From Saxidomus purpurata (lineage: Eukaryota; Mollusca; Bivalvia; Venerida; Veneridae): a DNA stretch of 64,000 nt. The stretch spans positions 16,377,760 through 16,441,759 of the forward strand of contig JAFMSR010000003.1 in the NCBI GenBank assembly GCA_022818135.1, in the 5' to 3' direction. The translations under genes were made by a program, and so were the position numbers. Below, piece after piece: positions 24,601 through 37,600 of this stretch (positions are counted from its first letter, which is position 1; the number at the start of each line of letters is the position of its first letter). The notes beneath the pieces are model-generated. The model did no database searches and had not been told where the DNA came from. It saw nothing but the letters and a program-made list of their open reading frames with translations.

Positions 24601-27600
24601 GTGTCCGTATATGTTTTCACTGACGTTGTTCTTTTCTTGTCTTTTTCAGAAGAAAGAAAATTATTTATAGGAATGTTATCCAAAAAGTTTAGCGAGACAG
24701 AAGTTAAAATGATGTTTGCTCCATTTGGTAATATAGAAGACTGTACTGTATTAAGAGATCAAAACGGTCAAAGTAGAGGTACGTATAAAACACGCTAGCG
24801 TTTCTTTTACAGCATGTTTCGTTTCTTCACTAAAAACGTTGTCAGAAAGGGTTTCTTATTTTTGAAATACCGTTGAAAAAATACTGTGCTATATGTATAA
24901 CATGTACTTTCCGTTTAAAAAAATAAATTAAGGAATGTTTTTCGGAGAGATAAGGGTCAATTTCACATGTAAGGATATCTTTCTGGGCAATATAAGAGTT
25001 ATAATTAATTTCCCGGGACTTCAAGGTCCAAAAGACATTGATGTCACCCAGTGGGTGAGCAAATTCACCATTTTGTCAGCGGCTGTTTAGCCATTGCATT
25101 TCTTTGTGTCACAATTTAGTGGTGAGATTTATCAGGCATGTATTCTATGACATTGTCAAGGACACCACAGAATTTAGGCGTTCAGGAAATCCCTTTGTGC
25201 TGACACAGAAGAAATGCTTGTAAAAAGTTGTTCCTTGTTCAAGATTTCAAGATTATTATGACATGCCGTTTTTGTGATGTCATATTTAAAATTGTTAAAG
25301 ACACGCTGCTTCCCTTGTGCCTTTATTCTTTGTAAAAATTATTTTGGGCTGTCTTAATGGTTCTCTGACATGATTGTGAAATGCAGTGTGCTGAAGTACA
25401 TCATTTTGACGCAAAAGTAAATTGATTTTAAATGGAATTTAAATGGAGATATTTTCAATAAAAGTGGCATCAATTTCCAACGATATTTCTGACAGTGCAG
25501 GTGCTCTCACAGAGCCGGTGCATGTGCTTCAAATCGCCATAGGTTACAATTTTGTATCATTTCATAGAACTTTATATCTTTTCATACAGCTATAGATTTC
25601 ACCCATACACACCTTTGTTTTGCGATAAAACAATATTTATATCAATGTTGTAGTTAATAAAGAATGAAACTTGTCTAGCTGGTTTCTTTCATGATATATG
25701 GTGTTTGCGAAAGGATATATATTCTCTCGTGGTTTGCAAGAAATGAGAATTCTGAGGGGAGGAAATTGGTTATCAGCGGGTAAAATCTGTCGCTAAGTGT
25801 CTTTGAATGTTAATATTTTGTATATTTAGTTGTCTGTAGTCACAGTCCGAGTGATTGATATGTTTCCTTTGTCTATGAAAGCTTTTTCGGGGAAGATTTT
25901 TAGAAAGAATACACCAATGAAAGATTTATGGAGTTTATGCTGTATATACATTAGTAGCTGGAGATTTATGCGTTTCGTGTCACATCACAATAAACTTGCC
26001 AGTGGATATTTTAGCTGCCGCCCATATAAATACACATTTCTTGCTGTTACAACTCCTCATTGGACTTCAAACAAACCCACCCACTTAAATCCTAAAGCCT
26101 ATGCAAAGGTCTTCATAAATGATTGTAAGGGTAAATTTGGTTAATTTTCAGATTGTTACTCAAGTTTGGGGATGGGACTTGACATGGCCGCGATGAACCA
26201 ACTTGAAGTTGTGAAAACCTGTGTCCTTTATCTTTCCGCAATTTACTGCCTGTGCTGTTCTTGTCACAACTAAATAAATTGTCCCGAGAAAATGAAATTT
26301 CAACCTGAAACATTGTTAATGAACGGCTGAATTTCTTATCTCGATTTGTTTGACTTTTTCCTTGGCAATATTTGCTGTTTTGGGTGCAAACAAACAATTG
26401 ATTTGAACGCCGATCATAAAAAAAAATGCTGAAGCAGATGCTCGTATTGTTTCAGACTAAATGAAAAGATCGATATCGAGATATATGGGTCATAAACGTG
26501 AAAGTGCCAAGAAATTGACAGCAAAAATGGCCGCTTGTAAAAAATAGACAGACTGTCTCCTAAGTTATTTTTGGAAATACGTTCTGACTGATCAAAGATG
26601 TTATTGGAAAGTACTAATCTTGAGAAATTACGTCAACAACTCGATGTCTGAGAGTTATAACATTCAGACACCAGCTCTTAAAAAAGAACTTGAAAAATTT
26701 CGTGGAAATGCAGTCTTCAAATTTCAAAATTTTAAGTGTTAATGAGTGGATCTTCAAAATTCTTAAAGAATCTTGTAAATCTAGTTTCATTATGTCAGTC
26801 TATTGGTATTCTATTATCTTGTGACTATTAACACAGACAAAAAACTGCACTAGTTCTTAGAAATCCAAGGGTCGGACAAGTTCTATTTCCTAAACATGAT
26901 TTCCTGTTTTTAAGTGTAAATTATTGAGATTTTTGCCAAGATTTGGAATTTTGCACAAACATTTCTAAAACTTGAATCTTGAAAAAAATGGATGGAGATA
27001 AAAAAAAATGTTTGGAATGTGAAACTTGTTCTCCTTTATCTTGCAAAGTTAGAATCAGCTCATCAAAGCATTGCACAGAGTTCTGAAATAGGGAGGGAAA
27101 ATCAAGCGAAGTGTTGGATTAGGACATTGACTGTATTAATTTTGTTAGAATAGCCAATTTTCTGCAGATAATTTCGTTTGGTAAGGCGTTACATGAGGGT
27201 ACTACCTCCCAAATTGCGTCATTGTAGGACAGTTTTCTCAGAAAGTATTTTGTTGAAGCAAAGATAAATTTGCCAGAAAATTGCCGATGTTTTTGTGAGC
27301 ATATATTTCACAGCCCATGGTTTTAATGGGCTGTTAGGAATTGCTGTAGATTAAAACAAATGAATAGACATGCTGGTTGGTGATGGATGGGTTTTCTGTC
27401 TAAAAATATGTTATTGTTAAGTTTTCCAGAGCTGATGACAGTAAAACGGCAGTATTGGGATTGTAAAAGAGTATTGTATTCTATCTTATATTGCATGACG
27501 GGATTTCAAAACAGTTCAGCTGTCAAAACATGGGAATTTATGTCAAGACAGCCATTGGCAATATTGTAACATGCCGACTACTGAGAAATCACTAAAATTT

Positions 27601-30600
27601 GTGGGACATTTATTTTGAAGGGCAAAGAAATCCACAAATTTTGGATACCCACAAATAGCATTTTTGATGTGATATAACAAAATTAATACAAAATCTACAA
27701 ATTTACTTATGAACGAAACTGTCATTTTTCTGAAAGCCACAAAATTTCATGCCAAGAAAAATAAATGACACTACAGGAATGTGGAATCTGTGTGAAGCAG
27801 CCAGCTTTGTGTACATCAAATGTGTCAATTCGCATAAGATCAAATCTATATACAGATATTTTGATTGGATTGTTCAGCAAACAGTTCTTTCTGACTTGTA
27901 TCATGGCCAGTTTCCTAAACTATCTCTATTGAAACTGTGATCTATTTCAGATAGAGCACAGTTTTAAGCTCTGCCCCCTTGCACAAAGCAAGATATCATA
28001 AATTGTAGATTCATCACAAAGCCATGATACAAATGATAATATTGGCTGCTTAAAAATACCTAGCTGTTCAGTCGAGGTGACCGTCTGCTTGGCAAGGATT
28101 TGAACATGTAGTTGTGAAGAGACCATTTAGTAGGTTACATGTAAAGGTCAGGCTGAACAGTGAAGAAAGTCGGGCATCCATTTTCTGTATGTTACTTCCT
28201 CTTTCTTTCAAGATGTAATTTGTACTTCTTCTCTTTCAGGTTGTGCTTTCATTACATTTTCAAGTCGACAATCAGCTCAAAACTGTATCAAAAACATGCA
28301 TCATTCACAAACTATGGAGGTAAGTGTCCTAGCAATGGTCAACAACAGGGTTTAAACTTTGGGTTTTGTGCCCATGGCGTCCATTGAAAATATTGTTATA
28401 CCAGAAGATTGTAACAGTAACAAACAGAAAAAAACGTTTCTTTTAAAGAGATTCTCATTAAAATTCAGTTGCCTTAGTAAAGGATAAAAAGTGAATATAT
28501 TTGAACGAGGTATTTGCATAAATAAGCCAGTGGATTATACCGACAGGCTAGCGTACATGTGACAGCAAAATTCATAATTCCACTTACTCACTGTCTAAAC
28601 CAATGCTTTTCAGTTTTTATGTTTTTAGAACATATTAAAATCCTCCTCTAACTTTTAAGTCTTGCTTTGCTGTTGGGCAATACATTTTAAACCCTGCAGG
28701 AATCAATTAATCTAGAGTATAATGCCACTAATTTCTGATCAGTATCTGTTTTTCTACGTATTATTCATTTTAAGTGCATCAAAACGTAGCCGTTAGAAAT
28801 ATAATGATATTTCATACATTTGTTAGATAATGTACAGGTGTAAGTAGAGGAAGAATTTCAAGTTTTTACATTTCTGTTCAAACAAATTACATACCTTAAA
28901 ACTTAACACCACTGCCATGCAGCTCTACGATCAGTTACAAGAAAACTTCATAATTTTCAGGGGGAAATCTTCGTAAATCTTTCTTTGAAAAGATTGACCC
29001 ACTTAGTTAAGAACAGTCACACATTTTATGAAACGGATGGTCTCTGTTTTCTTTATGGACCACTTGTGGGGGTTACAGTTGTGATGCCACTGTTGATGTG
29101 GTAATATTTTAACATGAAACTTCACTTACTCCCTGTTGATACGAATTTCATCCAATTTTCCAAACACCAGATTTTTCACTTTTCTCTGAAATTCAATATT
29201 GTTTATGAACTTGCTTTAAGATAGATGAATTTGGACATTTATAATCAGTTTTGAGAAAAAAAAGTATTGAGCTGAAACTGGATCTATAAGCTTCAGCAGA
29301 ACATGGGGAATTAGGGGGAGATTGAAATGGTTGTAGGCATTCAGGTTGATTTAGATTCTCAAACGTTCTCAAGAGAATAAATTGTATATAGAAAACTCGA
29401 TAAGCAAAATTAAAGTGATTTGAAGTGAGGAAATCTGATTTTATTCAGTATTTTACCTTCATTGCTGTACAGTGCTTGTAGTTTTTAATTCATTATCCTA
29501 CAGTGCCTACAGTCTTAATTCAATCTTAAGTTCTATAACAATGATCAGCATTTCAAAGAGTTATCCACCTTTATCCATTTTTATCAATATTAGACTCTTC
29601 AGAAAGTGTGGGAATTCAATTTTTATTGCTGCTGTTATTTGCTTGGTTGTGTTTTCATGATCAGGTTAGGCTGAAAGCCCATGAAATTTGTTTATTTTTT
29701 TTTGTGGATCTACCAGTTACTTCCATTTCATCTCTTGGAAATAAAGTTACAGGCCTGCAGAACTATGTCCATAGTTTATTGTCTTACAGATGATGGAGAA
29801 TGACAGTAATTAATCAGAGTGTTGCTATTCACAGACTTTTACCAGATTTGTCGGACTCTGGAGTATTATGTCTGTTTTGTTGTTAGAGAAGTATTCCCAG
29901 AAGGCTAGTGCCAGGTCTTAAGATTTTCTGACATGGATTTTCTGTCCTGTTTTGCATACTTTTTTTCTGTTTCCATGCATGCAGTGGTGTAAAGTTTGAT
30001 TGATCAGTGAGAAATATAATATTTGTTTGACTGGTTAAAGAAATATTAAGGAGAGAATTTATAGACACAGTCAATGGTTTAAAAGAAATTTCAAAGACAA
30101 CACTCCTCATGTGGGTTTGAGATGAAGTCAGTGGATGAAAAATCATAAAGAAAAGCATTATGTGGATTTGAGACACAGTCAATGGTTTAAAAAACCTTTT
30201 CAATGGTTAAAAGACTATTGAAATTTGAGACACAGTCAGTAATTGAAGAAATATAAAGGAAAGTTATCTGTGGATTTGAGACACAGTCAATGGTTAAAAA
30301 ATATAAAGGAAAGCATTATGTGGGTTTGAGACACAGTCAGTGGTTAAAAAATATAAAGGAAAGCATTATGCATGTTTGAGACTCAGTCAGTGGTTAACAA
30401 AATATAAAAGAAAGCATTATGTGGGTTTGAGACACAGTCAATGGTTAAAAAAATATAAAGGAAAGCATAATGTGGGTTTGAGACTCATTCAATGGTTGAA
30501 AAAATATAAAGGAAAGCATAATGTGGGTTTGAGACACAGTCAATGGTTAAAGAAATATAAAGGAAAGCATTATGTGGGTTTGAGACACAGTCAATGGTTA

Positions 30601-31611
30601 AAGAATTATAAAGGAAAGCATTATGCGGGTTTGAGACACAGTCAATGGTTAAAGAAATATAAAGGAAAGCATAATGCCGGTTTGAGACTCGGTCAATGGT
30701 TAACAAAATATAAAGGAAAGCATTATGCGGGTTTGAGACACAGTCAATGGTTAAAGAAATATAAAGGAAAACACTCAAACAAAGGTGTTTGCTTATTTTG
30801 GGTGACTGCCGACACATGTTCAGTTGTGTATGTTTCTGTGCAAACTTATTAAAAGATTGTCTCTGTGCAAATTTGCAATTCAGAGATGTAAAATTTATAT
30901 ATTTCAGTGCATTCTGTCAGAGTAAATCACAAACAGAATGGGAGTAGTAACTGTGTGGTATAATAATTTTCAAATTCATGTTAGGAGCTGACAACCTTAC
31001 AAATCATGGTGAATTCAGAGGGGAATTGTCACTTGCATTTCCATAGGCAATATAAGATTTGCTTACTGTAAAGCACATTTTCTTCACTTATTTAATTAAA
31101 TCTTGTGATATAAAAAGTTGCTAAATAAATATTTGTGATATTAAAAGAGGTTTTAGTATCAGTAGATAACTCAATACAAAAAAAAAGAGTAAACAGTTTT
31201 CATGAAAACTCTAAATTAAATCTTGAAAATATGTCAATATCACCAGAAGTAGAAAATTTAATTGGCTTGAAAATTCACTGGTTTCCTGAAGTCTATAATG
31301 AGCTTTCAGTTCATAAGGAAATGTTTCAGAATTATTTTATTTGTATAAAAATTCCTGAGGGAGTAGTGTTTTTTCCAGTAGAGCAGTAATCACAGTTTGT
31401 TGTGTTATGATTCAAGGAAGTTGGTTCATCCCTGGTCGAAAATACGTTGTTTTTTACGAGGAATGGCGCTAGTTTGTTGCTTGAAGAAATAGGTCGCTTT
31501 TTATAATAAATATGTTTGTTTGTTGACGGTACAAACAAAACTGTGACATTTTTGCCATGTTTGAGAAGAATTAAAAAGAAAAAGTTATTGTATTTTTGCC
31601 ATTTTTGAAAA

Positions 31612-31642
<31 letters not shown>

Positions 31643-34600
31643 AAATTTTTTCCTTTTTTAAAAAAAAAAAAAAAAAAAAAAAATTTTCCAAAAAGTCTGC
31701 TGCTGCTGAAAAAATAAATAAAATCAACACTTGATGAGACAAAAAAGGAAATGTAGGAAGACAAGAGTTGTTCTATTAGTGTTAGTGACTTTTGTCTTGT
31801 CTACAATGTTGTTGCCACCTGCTCACTCAAAGAAGTTTTCAGTTGCAACAGTATATGCTCTGATGTAAGGTCAAACATTTATTTTCAGGTCACAAATTGG
31901 CTGTTAGGTTTTGTAGGTGATTATTCTTGTAGACATATATTGCAATGAATTGAAAAAGAACCACTTACTGAAATGTTTGAAAATTTGTTGTTCAGATGCA
32001 CAGTCATTGGATTACTCCAGACCTAAACAACAAGATGTGATATATGATATATTACCCAAAAATGTTCTAAATACAGTGTATAACAAAATGTCACGATACT
32101 CAAAATTATGTCATCATCCCGGGTAGAGTAGGTCCTTTTTAGCTCGACTATTCGAAGAATAAGGAGACTATTGCACTCGCCCCGGCGTCGGCGTCTGCGT
32201 TGGTTAAAGTTTTTAATAAAGTCAAATATCTTGAATACTATCAAAGGTATTGACTTGAAACTCAAACTATATGTTTACCATCAACATCTACACCCGAGGA
32301 AACAATCCCCATAACTCTGTTTTGATTTTTGACAGATTTATGCCCCTTTTTAACTTAGAATTTTTGGTTAAAGTTTTTTATAAATTAAAATATCTTGCAT
32401 ATTATCAAAGGTATTGACTTGAAACTCAAAATATATCTTTACCATCAACATCTACACCTGAGGAAACAATCCTCATAACTCTGTTTTGATTTTTGACAGA
32501 TTTATGCCCCTTTTTAACTTAGAAGTTTTTGTTAAAGTTTTTAATAAAGTCAAATATCCTGAATACTGTCAAAGGTATTGACTTGAAACTCAAACAATAT
32601 GTTTACCATCAACATCTACACCTGAGGAAACAATCCCCATAACTCTGTTTTGATTTTTTACAGATTTATGCCCCTTTTTAACTTAGAATTTTTAGTTAAA
32701 GTTTTTTTATAAATTCAAATATCATGCAAATTATCAAAGGTATTGACTTGAAACTCAAAATATATCTTTACCATCAGCATCTACACCTGAGGAAACAATC
32801 CTCATAACTCCGTTTTGATTTTTGACAGATTTATGCCCCTTTTACAACGTAGGTCTTTTTGTTGAAGATTTTTATAAATTCAAATATCTTGAAACTATCA
32901 AAGGTATTGACTTGAAACTCAAAGTATGTGTCTACAATCAACATCTACACCTGAGGAAACAATCCCCATAACTCTGTTTTGATTTTTGACGATTTATGCC
33001 CCTTTTTAACTTAGAATATTTGGTAAAAGATTTTATAAAGTCAAATGTTTTGAATACTATCAAAGGTTTGCTTGAAACTCAAGTATGTGTCTACCATCAA
33101 CATCTACATCTGAGGAAACAATCCCCATAACTCTGTTTTGTTTTTGACAGATTTATGCCCCTTTTTAACTTTTGATTTTTATGGACTTAAATGTATGTTT
33201 ACTGTCAACATCTTCACCAATGTTTTTGATTTTTGACATTTATGCCCCTTTTAACTTAGAATTTTGTCACAGTTTTTACCAGACTAACATGGAAATTTAC
33301 TCGAAATGCTTTCTTTTGAAAATCATAGAATATTATGCAGCATGCAGCGGTCATGCTTTTTTAATTCTTTACTTTCAATTTTGAAAAGTTACAAGTTATT
33401 CATGATCAATTTACAAGGTTATGTATTTCTTTGAAATTATCCCATCCTCCCTCCAGTTGGCTTACAGAATCCAGAGTAAGGCTTTGAATGTAATGTACAT
33501 TTACAAAGGTCTTTGAACAAGTTTCATATCTTTGACCTTAATTCTTACAGACAATTACACAATACTCCTGTTCTTTGACAAAAAACCCATTTTACCAACA
33601 ACCTTTCGAATAGTCGAGCGTGCTGTCATGTGACAGCTCTTGTTAGTACAACATGTTGCATACATTTGAGCTATGTGTGACTTTAATGTTGATTGTTTGC
33701 AATTTCAGGGTTGTAGTTCACCATTAGTAGTCAAGTTTGCAGACACACAGAAAGAAAAAGAACAGAAAAAGCTACAGCAAATGAATGCAAACTTACTGGC
33801 CTCATTTGCTGGTGGGACGACAGGTGGAGGAGGAGGAAGCCTGAACCTAGGTCCACAATATCTAGCGGTATGTATACAGGAGAAGGTCATATAGTGATAG
33901 GTAAATTAGGTTGTTGTTGTTGTTGTTGTTGAATGCCTATTCCATCCTTGATACAGTTTACCTAACAATCATTCCTGGGTAGAACCAGTACTAGGCTCTG
34001 ATCCTCCGTAAGAAACTGCCAACTGTCTCACATAAAGAGACATGGTCGGTAGCAGGGTGCGAACCCATAACCGTCAATCTATGAGAGGTTTCAGTGATCT
34101 CGAGTCAGTGACTTGACCACGGAGGCGGTCAAGTAAACTAGGTAAAAAAAATAACACCCTGGCAGGACTATAGGTGAATCTTTAGATATAAATTAAGTGA
34201 TGCTCATGTTTTAATTGATGAAGAAAAATAGATGTGATAGCTGAGAAATTGTGTATTGTCGTTGATTTAATTAAGGCTTGCTGTCAGGTTTGTGTAGATG
34301 AAGGATTGAATCCTTGACCTGTGGATCTAAGGCTTTTAAATTGTCTGGATACCAGTCTAATTGGTCAGAATTAAAAGTTATGTCGCTTTCAGCCAATCAG
34401 AAAGCAGAGATTGGAGACTGCTTTCAGAAATTGTACAGCTAAAATCCCCAAAATCAGGTGTTATATGGCTTTAAATCCTGGGTGGCCAAGTTTTAAATTC
34501 TAGGAGATTTGTAGTAAAATCTATGATTACAAATATACTCTGCTGGCTGAGAAAGAAATAATTGATTGCTGATTGAATTGAGGGCCAAGTAAATCATATT

Positions 34601-37600
34601 AGGTGTATGTAAAACACTGATGAGTGCATCTGAAACTAATGATGCGAAATCTAATTTTGCAAAGCCCGCTAAACAAATTGATCATTGTCAGGGAAAGTGA
34701 GAAAGTAGAATTTATGTTGTTTAAAGTAGGCAACATTTGATTATCTCGTCACTGTTTTTTCTGTACGGAAATTATCTCCAGGTGAAGAATTCTTCAGTAT
34801 GGCAGTGACAGTTTTCTATTAGGTGACAAAAACGTTGTAATTCGCTAGCTTTCTGTAAGTTTTAATTTTATCAGGTGGGAAAACATTTAGATATTATAAA
34901 AAATTCCCGAGTTTTGATGGATGGTTTACCTACACTAAAGGGTTTGGCATGCATTATTGCTGTCAGGAATAATGGATGATGTTTTATATGCTTTTTATTC
35001 CAGCTTCTACAGCAGGCAATGGCGACCGGAAATTTAGGCATGTTTGCAAATGTTGGAAATTTAGGTAAGAACAGTAAGAATGAAATTGACATAATTACTC
35101 AATACATTAGATTCCATTGTCGTTGCTACCCATTCTGAAAATCTGTTTGAAATTCACCTACTTTACCAGACACGTGTAAAAAACTCTGTGGTATATGTGC
35201 AAACAAGTATTTGTTACATATATCATGTTCATAGAGCTTCAACATTGAGCCCCACTTTGCGAGAACAAATTTTATGTTTTTACCCAATGAGAAAAAAAAA
35301 AGCTCAGAGAGAGATGCTACCATTGGGAACCATGTTTATATTAATTTTTCAAGAAGGAGATTTGTTACTCTGTGATGGAGAAGTGATCAGTATGAATACA
35401 GATCAGAATGCTCAGGATGTACAGGCTTACTTGGATCCATACTGGTTACATTTTCGGTACATCGGGGCACCCATAAAATATTGTGCACGAAGGATCAGGT
35501 TTAGGTGCCATATATAAATTCAGCTTCAAATGTCCTGAAATTAAATGGCAAAGGAAAAGTATTGGAAAAATACAGCGTAAATAGAGGTCTGTTGGTATAC
35601 AGGAAGTTTTTTTACACGGTTGTGTCACTTTGAATGTAGCGATTTTTTCTAAATTCTGTTTACTTTTGTCTGGTTGAATAGATAGATTTTGGATAGATTT
35701 TCAGATGGCTGTGATGACAAAATGAGATAAAAGTTTACTGATCAGTATTTAGTTACTTTTCAGAGTTTTTTTTCACCGTTTTATCTTTGATCTTTGGGTA
35801 CTGGGGGATGCATCAGTTAACGTCAATGCATATTTGAGATGCATGTTGTTATGAACAAAATAGACCTTTTTTTTTTTACAGAATTTGTAAACACAGTGGC
35901 TTGTTTGAAATGCTACTGAATATTTAAAATTAAATAGAACATCAAAAGTTCTAGCTAAACCGATACTTTTCTGCTTTATGTGGCGGTCTTTTTAAACGCA
36001 CTCAGTCGTTTGCTCTTAAAATGTGTGTTATTGAATTCAGAAATCAGGTTTTAAACTTTTCTTGTAAACTGAATCGCACTAAAATTTTCACCAGGGGATA
36101 TTTGTCGATCAGTTTGAACTCCAGGCGATAATAAATGACCTTGACAGTGTCAGGGTTGTAAACGTTTGACAAAGAAAAACAAACACGTTAATTGAATATT
36201 TTGTACTTTCAAACAAGCTACTGGCCATTTTAAGAGATACAAGACTTTAGCGTGGGCATGAGTAGTTTCTTGTGCACAGATTTCTGTTACATTAACAAGT
36301 TTACGTTTACCCCAAAAATAGCATGATTAGTAATAACATCACGGACCATACCCCACCCACTTGTTTTAAATAGATGACAACAACGTGTGTGTAAGATCTG
36401 TAGAGGGTTTGATATTATTTCACTGGTGTGATGTTCAACATAGATACCCAGTGTATCACATATATGTTTTTTTTTATGTTTTGACGAAAGACTATCGTAT
36501 CTACATTCACTGCAACCTGACTCTTAAATCTCACAAGATGACGACAAAAATGGTCACTATGCCTAAGAGTCCACTGTCGGACAATAAATTTCAAGTCTGG
36601 GTTATGGCACAAATGAAGTTGTCGAAATTACCCATAGTTTACTAAACTGTATTTTACACCAAAAAAATCAATCGGAAAAGGGTCGTTTTGCAGGATGTAA
36701 TATATATATTTATGTATTACAGTGTTACATGTTGACTATCTAATACCCGTTGTGTAATGTTTTATCTCTTGTTGTCTTTTATTCTGTTTGTTTATTATTG
36801 TTCTTATATGTGGATAAAAAACTTAACTTTCATGGCTGGAGGTATCGAATGAAATTGTACATTACAAGCAATTTGAATGGCCGAATATGAAATACTGGTC
36901 TCTTTTTCATTGACTTTACTAGAAAATATTTACACCTTCAGTAACATATCTGAATATAAGTGCATACAATCGTGGAGTTTATATATTTCTGTATGTGCTG
37001 AAATCTTTGCAGGTTTAAATGCTATGAATGTTCAACAGTTAGTGGCCCTTCTCGCTGCTGCCAGCAACAATCCAGGTATAATGTCATACACGCCCGTGTA
37101 TACACATATGCAGAATGTGAACACATAATTCACGACAGCATATTGCTGTGTTAAAGATACGTGTACACACTTTGTGTACAAGTGGCGATTTATGTGTTCA
37201 CTGTTTATTTTTACACGTCGTGATTTTAGTACACCCTTCTAGTTGCAGAATCTTTCTTCTCTCAGATGCTACACTTTGTGCATGTTACAAACATAGTTGC
37301 GTCAGTAAACGTACATAATCCTCGTATGAGTTTTTGCGTAGACCCGTTTCAAATTATCCAAATAATTTGGCGATTTAGCTGAAAGTTTTGCGTGTAAGCT
37401 ATTGTAATGCATATACCTCAGTAAAGACTTTAAGGGATTGATGGTAAAGTACCTTTTGAGTCATGAAAGCTATCCAGCATCCAAAGTAGATGTTCAGTGC
37501 AAGTTTTGGCCCAAGTTTGACTTGGAAAAAATTGTTTTTTTTTCTGTCAAAACTAGTATCAAAATTGGGTTTAAAGTTTTGCCTCACGGAGATTTTTTTA

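Larger units (their letters stand above)
18697..24649 (+). other. CELF intron between the RRM1-end and RRM2 exons
   Basis: Non-coding as far as I can see. It contains a ~56-bp tandem array (19915-20190), a ~21-bp array (21110-22195) interrupted by a 757-bp MITE, and otherwise AT-rich unique-looking sequence. No further CELF exon was recognised. Confidence 0.6.
28320..33708 (+). other. CELF intron after the 80-nt exon
   Basis: It contains a 51-bp minisatellite (30060-30775), an A/T homopolymer palindrome (31610-31684) and a Helentron-like element (32138-33644) that ends 65 bp before the next exon. The remainder is AT-rich with no visible gene. Confidence 0.6.

Noticed and set aside
25830..26144. 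104-codon plus-strand open frame
   Set aside because: No recognised motif or splice context; length is within chance expectation.
31332..31742. 136-codon minus-strand frame rich in Phe and Lys
   Set aside because: It runs through the poly-A/poly-T tract; homopolymers give Lys and Phe runs without stops.
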